Assembly: GCA_963791945.1 (NCBI GenBank)
Contig: CAWBUD010000002.1
Coordinates: 2,418,001 to 2,482,000, forward strand
Direction: 5' to 3'
DNA from: PALSA-1003 sp963791945
Lineage (GTDB): Bacteria > Pseudomonadota > Gammaproteobacteria > Burkholderiales > Casimicrobiaceae
Length of the DNA stretch: 64,000 bases
In this document: piece after piece, positions 53,116 to 61,786 of the stretch
Position numbering within the stretch: the stretch's first letter is position 1
Layout: every line of letters starts with the position of its first letter
The notes under the pieces: generated by a model
The model's database searches: none
Told to the model about the DNA's origin: nothing
Seen by the model: only the letters and a program-made list of their open reading frames with translations
Position numbers and translations under genes: made by a program

Positions 53116-54831
53116 ATGGCGACCAACGCGGCAGCGCGCACTATCAGCGGCCTCGCCCGGGCTATGGTCCAGCACGGACTGCTGTCCGAGTACGACGCCG
53201 AGGCGATGCAATCGCAGGCCCAGGCTGCGAACATCGGCTTCGTCGAGCAGATGGTGGTCGCGAAACGGATGAGCGCGGCGCAGATCGCGATGTTCGCTTC
53301 GCGCGCGTTCGGCACGCCGATGCTGGACCTTGCGGGGTTCGACACCGAGCACATCAACAAGGATTTCGTCGACGCCCGCATCGCGGTCACCCGCCGCGTG
53401 CTGCCGCTGTACAAGCGCGGCAATCGCCTGTTTGTCGCGGTATCCGATCCCGCCAACCTTCAGGCCCTCGACGAGGTCCGATTCAAGTGCAATCTGGTGG
53501 TCGACCCGGTTGTCGTCGAGGACGACAAGCTTGGGGCTGCTATCGCCAAGGTGGTCGAGACCGCGGGCCAGAAACTCTCCGCCTTGGTCTCCGACGACGA
53601 GCTCGACATCGACGTCGAGGCGACGACGAAGTCCCTGGAGGAGGAGTCCAACCCCGACGTCGACGATGCGCCGATCGTCCGCTATCTGCAGAAGATCCTC
53701 GTCGACGCGATCAGCGCCGGTGTTTCCGACATCCACCTCGAGCCCTACGAGCGCTTCTACCGCATCCGCTACCGTCTCGACGGCCAGCTGATGGAGATCG
53801 CGCAGCCGCCGCTCGCCATCAAGGACAAGCTGGCCTCCCGGATCAAGGTGATCTCGAAGCTCGACATCTCGGAGAAGCGCGTTCCGCAGGACGGCCGCAT
53901 GAAGCTCGTGCTGTCGAAGAGCCGCGCGATCGATTTCCGCGTCAGCACGCTGCCCACGCTCTACGGCGAGAAGATCGTGCTGCGGATCCTGGACTCCGCT
54001 GGAATCAAGCTCGGCATCGAGGCGCTCGGCTACGAGCCGGCCCAGCAGCAGGTCATGCTGGACGCGATCAAGCGTCCGTACGGCATGATCCTGGTGACCG
54101 GGCCGACCGGCAGCGGCAAGACCGTATCGCTCTACACATGCTTGAACATCCTGAACCAGCCGGGGATCAACATCTCGACCGCGGAAGATCCGGCGGAAAT
54201 CCAGCTGGCGGGCGTGAACCAGGTCAACATCAACGACAAGGCGGGCTTGAACTTCGCCACCGCGCTCAGAGCCTTCCTGCGCCAGGACCCGGACATCATC
54301 ATGGTGGGGGAAATCCGCGACCTCGAAACGGCGGAAATCGCCGTCAAGGCGGCGCAAACCGGCCACCTGGTGCTCTCGACGCTCCATACCAACGATGCGC
54401 CGGCGACGCTGATGCGGCTGGCGAACATGGGCGTGGCGGCCTTCAACATCGCCTCGTCGGTGATCGTGATCACCGCGCAGCGGCTCGCGCGCAAGCTCTG
54501 CTCGCAGTGCAAGAAACCCGAGGAGATTCCGCCGGAAGCGCTGATCGAGGTCGGCTTCGGCGAGGAGGATCTCGACGGCTCGTGGCAGGCGTTCGGGCCC
54601 GTCGGCTGCGATGCGTGCAAGGGCACGGGCTACAAGGGCCGCACCGGCATCTACGAGGTCATGCCGATCACCGACGAGATGCGCCAGCTCATCATGCGCG
54701 GCGCCAATGCGCTGGAACTCGCGGAACAGGCACAGAAGGAAGGCGTGAAGAATCTGCGCCAGTCGGGACTGCTGAAAGTCAAACAGGGGGTGACCTCGCT
54801 CGAGGAAATCGAAGCGGTCACCAACGAATAA
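53116..54831 (+). CDS. pilB: Type IV pilus extension ATPase
   Basis: 571 residues. Drives pilus polymerisation at the inner membrane. N-terminal domain MshEN-like (LARAMVQHGLLSEYDAEAMQ). Walker A GPTGSGKTVSLYT (about 329), Asp box RAFLRQDPDIIMVGEIRD, His box TGHLVLSTLHTNDAP, and a zinc site of four cysteines (C462, C465, C498, C501; CSQC and CDAC). Followed by pilC and pilD. The start ATG at 53116 is 80 bases after the CorC gene. Confidence 0.97.
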   Translation: MATNAAARTISGLARAMVQHGLLSEYDAEAMQSQAQAANIGFVEQMVVAKRMSAAQIAMFASRAFGTPMLDLAGFDTEHINKDFVDARIAVTRRVLPLYKRGNRLFVAVSDPANLQALDEVRFKCNLVVDPVVVEDDKLGAAIAKVVETAGQKLSALVSDDELDIDVEATTKSLEEESNPDVDDAPIVRYLQKILVDAISAGVSDIHLEPYERFYRIRYRLDGQLMEIAQPPLAIKDKLASRIKVISKLDISEKRVPQDGRMKLVLSKSRAIDFRVSTLPTLYGEKIVLRILDSAGIKLGIEALGYEPAQQQVMLDAIKRPYGMILVTGPTGSGKTVSLYTCLNILNQPGINISTAEDPAEIQLAGVNQVNINDKAGLNFATALRAFLRQDPDIIMVGEIRDLETAEIAVKAAQTGHLVLSTLHTNDAPATLMRLANMGVAAFNIASSVIVITAQRLARKLCSQCKKPEEIPPEALIEVGFGEEDLDGSWQAFGPVGCDACKGTGYKGRTGIYEVMPITDEMRQLIMRGANALELAEQAQKEGVKNLRQSGLLKVKQGVTSLEEIEAVTNE

Positions 54832-54849
54832 CCCGTCAGAGAGTCATAC

Positions 54850-56082
54850 ATGGCCACCACCGCGGTTGCACAACGCCGGGATTCCCGAGTCAAGGAATAC
54901 ACGTATCTGTGGGAAGGAACCGATCGCAACAACCGCAACGTGCGTGGGGAGACGAAGGCCGCGTCGGAGGCGGTTGTCACCTCCAATTTGCGGCGGCAGG
55001 GCATCCGCATCACCAAGCTCAGGCGTCAGACATTCCGCGGCGGCAGCCGCGTCAACGAGAAGGACATCACGTTCTTCACCCGCCAGCTGGCAACGATGCT
55101 CAAGGCCGGCGTGCCGCTCCTGCAGTCGTTCGAGATCGTCGCGCGCGGACACAAGAACCCGCGCTTCGCACGCCTCATGATGGACATCAAGGGCCGCGTG
55201 GAAGCGGGCTCCAGTCTGTCCCAGGCCTTCCGCGAGCATCCGGGACAGTTCGATGCGCTGTACTGCAATCTCGTCGGCGCCGGCGAGACCTCCGGCATGC
55301 TCGACGCGATCCTGGACCGGCTGGCGACGTACAAGGAAAAGATCCTCGCCATCAAGAGCAAGATCAAGTCGGCGCTGTTCTATCCGATCTCGGTGGTCAC
55401 GGTCGCGATCATCGTCGTGTGGGTGATCATGGTGTGGGTGATCCCCGCGTTCAAGTCTGTCTTCACCAATTTCGGCGCGAACCTGCCCGCGCCGACGCTG
55501 ATCGTCATCGCCATCTCGGATTTCTTCGTCGCCTACTGGTGGCTGATGTTCGGGATCATCGCCGCCGCGCTGGTCACGTTCTTCTTTCTGCTCAGGCGGT
55601 CGGAAACTTTTCGATTCATGATCGATCGGCTGTCGCTCAAGCTGCCGATCGTAGGGGCGATCGTCGAGAAGGCGACCATCGCGCGCTGGACGCGCACGCT
55701 CGCCACGATGTTCGCGGCCGGCGTGCCGCTGGTCGAGTCGCTCGATGCCGTCGCGGGAGCGTCCGGCAACTACGTCTTCGCGGCCGGGACGCGAAGGATC
55801 CAGAACGAGGTCTCCACGGGCACGAGTCTCACCAACGCCATGCACAACACCGGCCTCTTCCCGTCGATGGTCGTGCAAATGACCCAGATCGGCGAAGAGT
55901 CCGGCTCGCTCGACGGCATGCTCTCCAAGGTGGCGGATTTCTACGAACGCGAAGTCGACGACGCGGTAGCCGCCATGTCGAGCCTGCTCGAACCGATCAT
56001 CATCGTGTTCCTGGGCGTGGTGATCGGCGGCCTGGTCGTGGCGATGTACCTTCCGATCTTCAAGCTCGGTTCGGTCGTCTGA
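54850..56082 (+). CDS. pilC: Type IV pilus inner membrane platform protein
   Basis: 410 residues. Two GspF-type domains (DITFFTRQLATMLKAGVPLL; later RWTRTLATMFAAGVPLVESL) with three membrane helices. Interacts with PilB. Begins 18 bases after pilB and is followed by pilD. Confidence 0.97.
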   Translation: MATTAVAQRRDSRVKEYTYLWEGTDRNNRNVRGETKAASEAVVTSNLRRQGIRITKLRRQTFRGGSRVNEKDITFFTRQLATMLKAGVPLLQSFEIVARGHKNPRFARLMMDIKGRVEAGSSLSQAFREHPGQFDALYCNLVGAGETSGMLDAILDRLATYKEKILAIKSKIKSALFYPISVVTVAIIVVWVIMVWVIPAFKSVFTNFGANLPAPTLIVIAISDFFVAYWWLMFGIIAAALVTFFFLLRRSETFRFMIDRLSLKLPIVGAIVEKATIARWTRTLATMFAAGVPLVESLDAVAGASGNYVFAAGTRRIQNEVSTGTSLTNAMHNTGLFPSMVVQMTQIGEESGSLDGMLSKVADFYEREVDDAVAAMSSLLEPIIIVFLGVVIGGLVVAMYLPIFKLGSVV

Positions 56083-56101
56083 GGCCGTCAAGCATCCGGC
56101 C

Positions 56102-56959
56102 ATGCCGGCGGTAGCGATGGGGCCGCTGCCTGCGGCTTCCATCGCGGCTTTCGTCGGGCTGTGCGTCGGCAGCTTCCTCAACGTCGTTATTCACAGGCTG
56201 CCCAAGATGCTCGACCACGGCTGGCGCGCGCAATGCGCCGAGCTGGCCGGCGACGCGACGCCGGAGCTGCCCGCTTACAATCTGCTCGTGCCGCGATCGC
56301 AATGCCCCGCCTGCGGTCATCGCATCTCCGCGCTCGAGAACATTCCGGTCCTGAGCTTCCTCGTTCTGCGCGGGCGATGCTCGGCGTGCCACGCCGCGAT
56401 CTCGCCGCGCTATCCGCTGGTGGAGCTCCTCACCGGCGCGCTCACCGCCGCAGCCGTCCTGCGGTTCGGTTTCGCGCCCGTGGCTCTCGCCGCTTGCGTG
56501 CTGCTGTGGTCGCTGATCGCGCTTACCTTCATCGACTTCGATACCCAGCTGCTCCCGGACAACATCACGCTGCCTCTCGCGTGGGCCGGACTGCTCGCGA
56601 ACGTCGCCGGGCTGGCCCCCGCGGGGACGACGCTGCGCGATGCGGTCATCGGCGCGGTCGCGGGCTATCTGGCGCTGTGGTCGGTGTATTGGGTCTTCAA
56701 GCTGGTTCGGGGCAAGGAGGGTATGGGGTATGGAGATTTCAAGCTTCTGGCGGCGCTAGGCGCGTGGCTCGGATGGCAGATGCTGCCGCTGATCGTGCTC
56801 CTCTCGTCGGTGATCGGCGCGCTGATCGGCATCGGTCTCGTCGTGTTCAAGGGCCGAGACCACCAGATTCCGCTGGCATTCGGACCTTATCTGGCGATTG
56901 CGGGAGCGATCGCGCTGTTCTTCGGCAAGCCGCTCATGGCTTTCTATCTGCCGGCTTGA
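56102..56959 (+). CDS. pilD: Prepilin peptidase / N-methyltransferase
   Basis: 285 residues. Cleaves and methylates type IV prepilins. Two CxxC pairs in the cytoplasmic loop: C68/C71 (CPACGH) and C93/C96 (CSACH). Catalytic aspartates in ALTFIDFDTQLLPD and the GMGYGDFKLLAALGAWLG motif (GxGD). Eight membrane helices. No pilin or minor pilin gene is in the window. Confidence 0.97.
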   Translation: MPAVAMGPLPAASIAAFVGLCVGSFLNVVIHRLPKMLDHGWRAQCAELAGDATPELPAYNLLVPRSQCPACGHRISALENIPVLSFLVLRGRCSACHAAISPRYPLVELLTGALTAAAVLRFGFAPVALAACVLLWSLIALTFIDFDTQLLPDNITLPLAWAGLLANVAGLAPAGTTLRDAVIGAVAGYLALWSVYWVFKLVRGKEGMGYGDFKLLAALGAWLGWQMLPLIVLLSSVIGALIGIGLVVFKGRDHQIPLAFGPYLAIAGAIALFFGKPLMAFYLPA

Positions 56960-56969
56960 GCCGCGGGTG

Positions 56970-57584
56970 ATGGCGTACGTCGTCGGGCTTACCGGGGGCA
57001 TCGGTAGCGGCAAGAGCGCGGTGGCCGACGCTTTCGCTGCGCTCGGCGTGGAGATCGTCGATACCGACGCGCTGGCCCGTAGCCTTACCGCGCCGGGCGA
57101 GCCCGGTCTGGCGGCGGTTCGTGGCGCGTTCGGCGACGGCGTATTGACCTCGACCGGTGAGCTCGATCGCGCCGCGCTGCGTCGCCTCGTATTTGCGGAT
57201 CCCGCGGCGAGAAAGCGTCTCGAGGCAGCCCTGCATCCGCTCATCCGAGCCGAAGCCGAAGACGAGATCCGCGTGTGGCGCGGGTCGTACGGCATCGTGG
57301 TCGTGCCGCTGCTTCTGGAAACGCGGGGCCTTTCCTCGATCATCGATCGCACCCTGGTGATCGATTGCCCGGAGGACGAACAGGTGCGCCGCGTCGTCGC
57401 CCGAAGCGGGCTCGCTCCCGAGGAAGTTCGCGCCATCATCGCCACGCAGCTCGGCCGATCGCAGCGACTCGCCGCGGCCGACGACGTTGTCGACAACAGC
57501 GGCGCGATCGCTACAATCGGGCCGCAGGTTCGATCCCTCGATCGGCGTTATCGCGAGCTCGCCGCCGCTCGTGTGCGCGGCTGA
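56970..57584 (+). CDS. coaE: Dephospho-CoA kinase
   Basis: 204 residues from ATG at 56970. Last step of coenzyme A synthesis. P-loop GLTGGIGSGKSAVADAFA; VDTDALARSLTAPGEPGL and HPLIRAEAEDEI; lid region. Ten bases after pilD, the common pilD-coaE-zapD order. The coding end is followed by a GCGGGGC/GCCCCGC hairpin (57588-57608) without a T tail. Confidence 0.96.
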   Translation: MAYVVGLTGGIGSGKSAVADAFAALGVEIVDTDALARSLTAPGEPGLAAVRGAFGDGVLTSTGELDRAALRRLVFADPAARKRLEAALHPLIRAEAEDEIRVWRGSYGIVVVPLLLETRGLSSIIDRTLVIDCPEDEQVRRVVARSGLAPEEVRAIIATQLGRSQRLAAADDVVDNSGAIATIGPQVRSLDRRYRELAAARVRG

Positions 57585-57653
57585 AATGCGGGGCCCGTCG
57601 CGCCCCGCCTCGCTCGCAGTTGAGGCACAATGTGCCCACGGCATCGGTCGGTC

Positions 57654-58418
57654 ATGGATCTGATCCGCTATGAACACCCGTTGAACGAGCGCATCCGTAC
57701 GCTGATGCGGCTCGAGGATCTGTACGGACGGGCGCTATTCTTCACCGAGCAGTCCGCGCCGCAGGATCATCACGCGGCGCTCCTCGCGCTCTTCGAAATC
57801 ATCGATGTCGCGGCGCGCGCCGATCTCAAGACCGACATCCTGCAGGAGCTCGAGCGCCAGCGGCAGCTCCTCGCTCCTCTCCGCAACAATCCGGCGATCG
57901 AAGCACAGGCGCTCGATGCCCTGCTGGCCGAGGTCGACACCGCGAGCGCCAACCTGCTCGCGCAGACCGGCAAGATCGGGGCGCAGCTGCGCGACAACGA
58001 ATGGCTGATGGCGATCAAGCAGCGCACGGGCATCCCCGGAGGGGCGTGCGAGTTCGATCTGCCCGCATATCATCACTGGCTCAATCTGGACGGTCCGGCG
58101 CGCCAGCACGACCTGCGGAACTGGCTCGCGCCGCTGCTTCCGATCCAGTCCGGGCTGTCGATCATCCTCCGGCTGCTTCGCGACAACGGCCGCGTGAGCC
58201 GACACACCGCACACCACGGCGTTTTTCAGCTGATGCTCACGACCGCGAAAATCGCACAGCTGCTGCGCCTGTCGCTCGAGCGCGATCTTCCCTGCGTTCC
58301 CGAGATCAGCGCCAACAAGTACGCGCTCAACATCCGCTTCGTCGGCGTCGCCGGCATGGACCGCGGGACGCTGTACGAGGGCGACGTCGAGTTCGATTTG
58401 ATGTTCTGTAACCTTTAA
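57654..58418 (+). CDS. zapD: Cell division protein ZapD
   Basis: 254 residues. Cross-links FtsZ filaments at the Z-ring. MDLIRYEHPLNERIRTLMRL at the N-terminus, GGACEFDLPAYHHWL and LPCVPEISANKYALNIRFVG towards the end are diagnostic. The gene yacG, which normally follows zapD, is not found; accessory DNA begins right after the stop codon. Confidence 0.95.
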   Translation: MDLIRYEHPLNERIRTLMRLEDLYGRALFFTEQSAPQDHHAALLALFEIIDVAARADLKTDILQELERQRQLLAPLRNNPAIEAQALDALLAEVDTASANLLAQTGKIGAQLRDNEWLMAIKQRTGIPGGACEFDLPAYHHWLNLDGPARQHDLRNWLAPLLPIQSGLSIILRLLRDNGRVSRHTAHHGVFQLMLTTAKIAQLLRLSLERDLPCVPEISANKYALNIRFVGVAGMDRGTLYEGDVEFDLMFCNL

Positions 58419-58560
58419 CGTAGTTCTTTGCCGTCCACAGCTATAGACGCCCGCGCATAGTCCAGCAACGCTCGAAGCTCATTCGGTGACAGCCGGCCCC
58501 ACGCGGCCCCACAATTGGCCTCACGCAGCCCTTACGTGGGGCCAGCCCTGAGAGGCAGCG

Positions 58561-58959
58561 ATGGCCCTTTCCGACACGCGTATCCGAGGTTTGAAATCCA
58601 AAGGGCAGCGGTACGAAGTTGCCGATGAAGGCGGATTGTTCGTCGAAGTGCAACCGAGCGGCGCGAAGGTGTGGCGCTACCGCTACCGTCTGAATGGCCG
58701 GCGCGAGAAGGTAACCACTGGGCGTTACCCAGCGATCCCAATCGCGGATCACGTAAGAGATAGCAAGGTCGTAACCAAAGGCGCACGTAGCTATCACGCC
58801 GAGTATCAATCAATGGTCGCGGCTGGGCGCTTGCCCGCGCGTAAGGTGCAAATTGACAAGGCGCGCGGCGGCGAAGATGAGGCGACGGTAGCCGGTTTCG
58901 CCCCGAGTTTTATCGCGCCGCGGCCCATCGGGGAACGGCGCCTAAGCCCCGGCGCTTGA
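58561..58959 (+). pseudogene. Truncated P4-type tyrosine integrase
   Basis: 132 residues where about 400 are expected. The N-terminal arm-binding domain is clear (MALSDTRIRGLKSKGQRYEV, WRYRYRLNGRREKVTTGRYP). After about residue 60 the similarity becomes patchy (ARGGEDEATVAGFAPSF resembles the linker), and the catalytic domain with the Arg-His-Arg-Tyr residues is absent. It cannot catalyse recombination. It marks the left end of the accessory segment. Its 3' end overlaps the FNR-type box of the next operon. Confidence 0.8.
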
Positions 58960-58997
58960 TCTCGGTCAAATCGGATGGGCAAGGCATGGGCTATGGT
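58956..58997 (+). promoter_or_regulatory. FNR/ANR-type box and promoter of the sulfur operon
   Basis: TTGAT-CTCG-GTCAA (58956-58969), nine of ten matches to the FNR consensus. A TATGGT -10 at 58992-58997 predicts a start near 59004, so the box centre is exactly 41.5 bases upstream, the class II position. The leader to the dsrE-like gene is about 32 bases. Confidence 0.68.
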
Positions 58998-59035
58998 TAT
59001 TCTTTGGCGGCGTCTTGCGGCGGTCGGGAAGTCTT

Positions 59036-59431
59036 ATGCAGGCATCGAACAGGATCAGTATTGTTGTGGTCTCCGGATCGCTCGAGAGGCTGCAGATGGC
59101 TGCCATGATGGCCTCCGTCGGGGCGGTGAGCGGTAACGATGTGACTGTTTTCATTTCCATGAATGCACTCCGGCACTTTCAACGCAGCCCGTCGGGAGTT
59201 CCTGCGGCGGAGGGTCCGTTCGGCGAGCTGCTGCTGCAAAAGAAAGCGCCCGGATTCAAACAGCTCTTCCGGAGCGCAGCGGAGCTTGGCGACGCAAAGA
59301 TTCATCCGTGTTCGATGGCCGTGGACGTTCTTGGCGTGCAGGCGGACGATCTCGAGCCGTGGCTCCGAGAGCCCCTTGGCCTGACCAGGTTCCTGTCCGA
59401 CGCCCACGGCGGACAAGTGTGGTCGTTCTAG
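59036..59431 (+). CDS. DsrE family sulfur-relay protein
   Basis: 131 residues from ATG at 59036. DsrE/F-like fold: ISIVVVSGSLERLQMAAMMA, then NDVTVFISMNALRHF. One conserved cysteine in IHPCSMAVDVLG (Cys92), the likely persulfide carrier. FKQLFRSAAELGDAKIHPC is typical of the DsrE2-like group found next to TusA. First gene of dsrE-tusA-SQR-like-DUF1641; 13 bases to the next gene. Confidence 0.82.
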   Translation: MQASNRISIVVVSGSLERLQMAAMMASVGAVSGNDVTVFISMNALRHFQRSPSGVPAAEGPFGELLLQKKAPGFKQLFRSAAELGDAKIHPCSMAVDVLGVQADDLEPWLREPLGLTRFLSDAHGGQVWSF

Positions 59432-59444
59432 CGCGAGTCCCGCG

Positions 59445-59675
59445 ATGGCCGAACGAACGGTCATAGACGCGCGCGGCAGTTTCTGCCCGGGCCCGCTGAT
59501 GGAGCTCATTGCGCGGCTCAAGTTCGGCAGCATTGGTGAAGAATTCGAGGTTTTATCTACCGACAGGGGTTCGGCGAGCGATATTCCGGAATGGATACAC
59601 AAGGTCGGTCACGAGCTGCTCAATACGCGGGAAGAAGGCGGCGTGTGGCACATTGCGGTTAGGAAGACGAAGTAG
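59445..59675 (+). CDS. TusA family sulfur-carrier protein
   Basis: 76 residues: TVIDARGSFCPGPLMELIAR with the sulfur-binding Cys14 in CPGP, then two beta-alpha units. In sulfur oxidisers TusA passes sulfane sulfur between rhodanese/DsrE proteins and the oxidising enzyme. CPGPLMEL differs from the CPLP of the TusA-like protein at 43568, so the two are probably not interchangeable. Confidence 0.9.
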   Translation: MAERTVIDARGSFCPGPLMELIARLKFGSIGEEFEVLSTDRGSASDIPEWIHKVGHELLNTREEGGVWHIAVRKTK

Positions 59676-59709
59676 CAAGACAAAGAGTACACATCGTGTG
59701 GAGGAACAA

Positions 59710-60843
59710 ATGAAGATCCTGATCGTCGGCGGAGGCATGGGCGGCACGATCCTCGGCAATAATCTTGCGCGTCGACTGGCACCCGAGATCCGGGCCGGCA
59801 AGGTACAGGTGGCCATACTGTCCGCGTCCGACAAGCATATGTATCAGCCGGGCCTGCTCTATTTGGCGCTGGGTCGCATGACCCCAGACGAGCTCTACCG
59901 CGATCAGGCGAGCCTGCTCGAGCCCGGCATCGACTTCCAGGTGGATCCGGTCGAGACCTTCGAGCTCGACAAGAACCAAGTCAAGACTCGGGGAGGTAAG
60001 ACGCATGGCTACGACATCCTCGTTATCGCGACAGGCTCGCGCCCCGTGCCGGAGATGATTCCCGGCCTTGCAGAAAACTCCGAGACCTTCTATACCGAGG
60101 AGAGCGCGATAAAGATGTTCAAGCGGCTTCAAGGTTTCCAGGGGGGCCGGGTTGTCATCGCTGTCGGCGTGCCGCACAAGTGCCCGATGGCGCCGCTCGA
60201 GATCGCCTTCATGCTGCACGACTACTTCAAGGATCGCGGCATCCGCGACAAGGTGCAGCTCCACTACACTTATCCTGTCGGACGTGTGCACACGCTGGAA
60301 AACGTGGCAAAGTGGGCCGCACCGGAATTCGATCGGCTCGGCATCACGTACGAGACCCTCTTCAATATGAAGGAAGTCGACGGCAAGAACCGGGTCGTGA
60401 GGAGCGAGGAAGGCAGCGAAGCGAAGTACGATCTCCTCATCACGATCCCTGCGCACAAGGGCATGGAGGTCATCGAAAAGAACAAGCTCGGCGCGGGCGG
60501 CTTCATTCCCACCGACAAGACGAAACTTACGATGGAGGGTCGGCCAAACGTCTACGTGATCGGCGACACGACCAACATTCCGATCAGCAAGGCCGGCTCC
60601 ACGGTGCACTACCAGGTTGAGACGCTGGGCGAGAACCTCGCTGCCATCGTGAAGCTCGGCGCACCCGTGCGCGAGCACGACGGGAAAGTATTCTGCTTCA
60701 TCGAGTGTGGTAAGGACCGGGCAACCTACGCGATGTTCAACTACACGACACCGCCCGACCCGAAGCCACCGACGCGCGCCGTGCACTGGTTCAAGATGGC
60801 ATACAACAAGCTTTACTGGACAACGGCACGCGGGCTGCTATAG
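59710..60843 (+). CDS. FAD-dependent sulfide:quinone oxidoreductase-like protein
   Basis: 377 residues from ATG at 59710. FAD-binding ILIVGGGMGGTILGNNLARR; second motif DILVIATGSRPVP; FAD/quinone motif VYVIGDTTNIPISKAGSTVH. Redox cysteines: C158 (GVPHKCPMAPLE) and C329/C333 (VFCFIECG). The cysteine found near position 128 in classical type I SQR is absent (TGSRPVPEM). The C-terminus RAVHWFKMAYNKLYW is an amphipathic membrane anchor as in SQR. It likely oxidises sulfide or a protein-bound persulfide and reduces quinone; the adjoining DsrE and TusA may be donor or acceptor. True substrate unproven. Confidence 0.83.
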   Translation: MKILIVGGGMGGTILGNNLARRLAPEIRAGKVQVAILSASDKHMYQPGLLYLALGRMTPDELYRDQASLLEPGIDFQVDPVETFELDKNQVKTRGGKTHGYDILVIATGSRPVPEMIPGLAENSETFYTEESAIKMFKRLQGFQGGRVVIAVGVPHKCPMAPLEIAFMLHDYFKDRGIRDKVQLHYTYPVGRVHTLENVAKWAAPEFDRLGITYETLFNMKEVDGKNRVVRSEEGSEAKYDLLITIPAHKGMEVIEKNKLGAGGFIPTDKTKLTMEGRPNVYVIGDTTNIPISKAGSTVHYQVETLGENLAAIVKLGAPVREHDGKVFCFIECGKDRATYAMFNYTTPPDPKPPTRAVHWFKMAYNKLYWTTARGLL

Positions 60844-60852
60844 GAGGAGACC

Positions 60853-61440
60853 ATGGAGCAAAGCGAAGCTCTGGAGCTGGAGCGCCTCGCTGCGGCGGCA
60901 GGCGACTCGCTCACCGACGAGATGGTCGGCCGCCTCTCGGCCACCGCGGCCGACGGGATGGATCTGCTCGACAAAGTGAATCGCTCGGGCGTCGCGGGCG
61001 CCCTGCCGGCGCTGGCGCAGCTCGTTGCGAACGGTGATCTCGATCGGCTGATCGCGCTGGCGCGCACCTATGGCGCAGCGCAAGACGCGGTGACCGACGA
61101 GATGGTCGGGCGCATGGCGGAGACGGTGGCGGAGTCCCTGTCCATCGTCGACCGCCTGCACCGCGCGGGCCTGGATCGACTCGTCGGCGCCTTGGAGCGG
61201 CTCGCCTCCGGAGGCGCGCTGGACCGGCTCGACGAAGCCACGAACAGGCTTGCCGCCGGGATGGAGCTGCTCGAGCGCGCAATACGCGCGCTGGACGCGG
61301 CGAAGCAAGAAATCGCCAGCCGACCCGCTGCAGGGGGCGGCCTCGGCGGCCTGTGGCAACTGATGCGCCAGCCCGAGAACCAGGAGACGCTGCGCTTCCT
61401 GCTCGCGTTCGGCCGCGAATTCCGTCAGGGCCGCCGCTAG
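60853..61440 (+). CDS. DUF1641-type protein with an internal duplication
   Basis: 195 residues, helical, charged, no signal. Two tandem units: SLTDEMVGRLSATAADGMDL (about 16-45) and AVTDEMVGRMAETVAESLSI (about 79-108). The end LMRQPENQETLRFLLAFGRE is the typical DUF1641 tail. DUF1641 genes commonly sit beside SQR-like or formate dehydrogenase-like oxidoreductases, so it may be an accessory or electron-transfer scaffold of the upstream enzyme. Starts nine bases after it with GGAGGAG as ribosome site. Confidence 0.75.
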   Translation: MEQSEALELERLAAAAGDSLTDEMVGRLSATAADGMDLLDKVNRSGVAGALPALAQLVANGDLDRLIALARTYGAAQDAVTDEMVGRMAETVAESLSIVDRLHRAGLDRLVGALERLASGGALDRLDEATNRLAAGMELLERAIRALDAAKQEIASRPAAGGGLGGLWQLMRQPENQETLRFLLAFGREFRQGRR

Positions 61441-61786
61441 TCGCAGCAGCGACGAGTCGGGTCGCGCGCCCGAAACGAACCGGGGAGCCGCGGCTCGCCG
61501 TTAAAACTAGGTGCCGTAAACGGCTCAGCAGCCGACCATCTTCTCCTTCTTCGTCGCGGTCTTCTGAGCCCCTGCCTGAGCGTCTTCGACCGCCTTCTCG
61601 GAGCTAGAGTGTGCTCACTTTCGGAGGGGCTTTCGGTATGGGCGTCAAACCGCCAACGGTGCGAACTCCCGCCAGCGACACGTCATCAAGTCTGCGCGAC
61701 AGGCCTGGGTCGACCTGCTGCGGCCACTCGCGTTCCCGAAAGAGGTCGTTCAAACACCTCGGTTCAACAGCGCGCCGGGGCGTCGA
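61441..61786. other. Noncoding gap with a decayed frame
   Basis: 346 bases. On the minus strand 61526-61600 reads as a short Lys/Ala-rich tail (SEKAVEDAQAGAQKTATKKE) ending MVGC-stop, without a start codon: a probable gene remnant. No known RNA or terminator with a T tail was seen. Confidence 0.45.

Noticed and set aside
51688..58490. Shared 12-base string TCATTCGGTGAC near 51690 and 58480 as an attachment-site pair
   Set aside because: It does not bound a coherent element: the core genes pilB to zapD lie between; most likely chance.
58420..58540. Minus-strand frame reading LSPNELRALLDYARAS after zapD
   Set aside because: Only about 38 codons after a stop, no start codon; at most a decayed 3' gene fragment.
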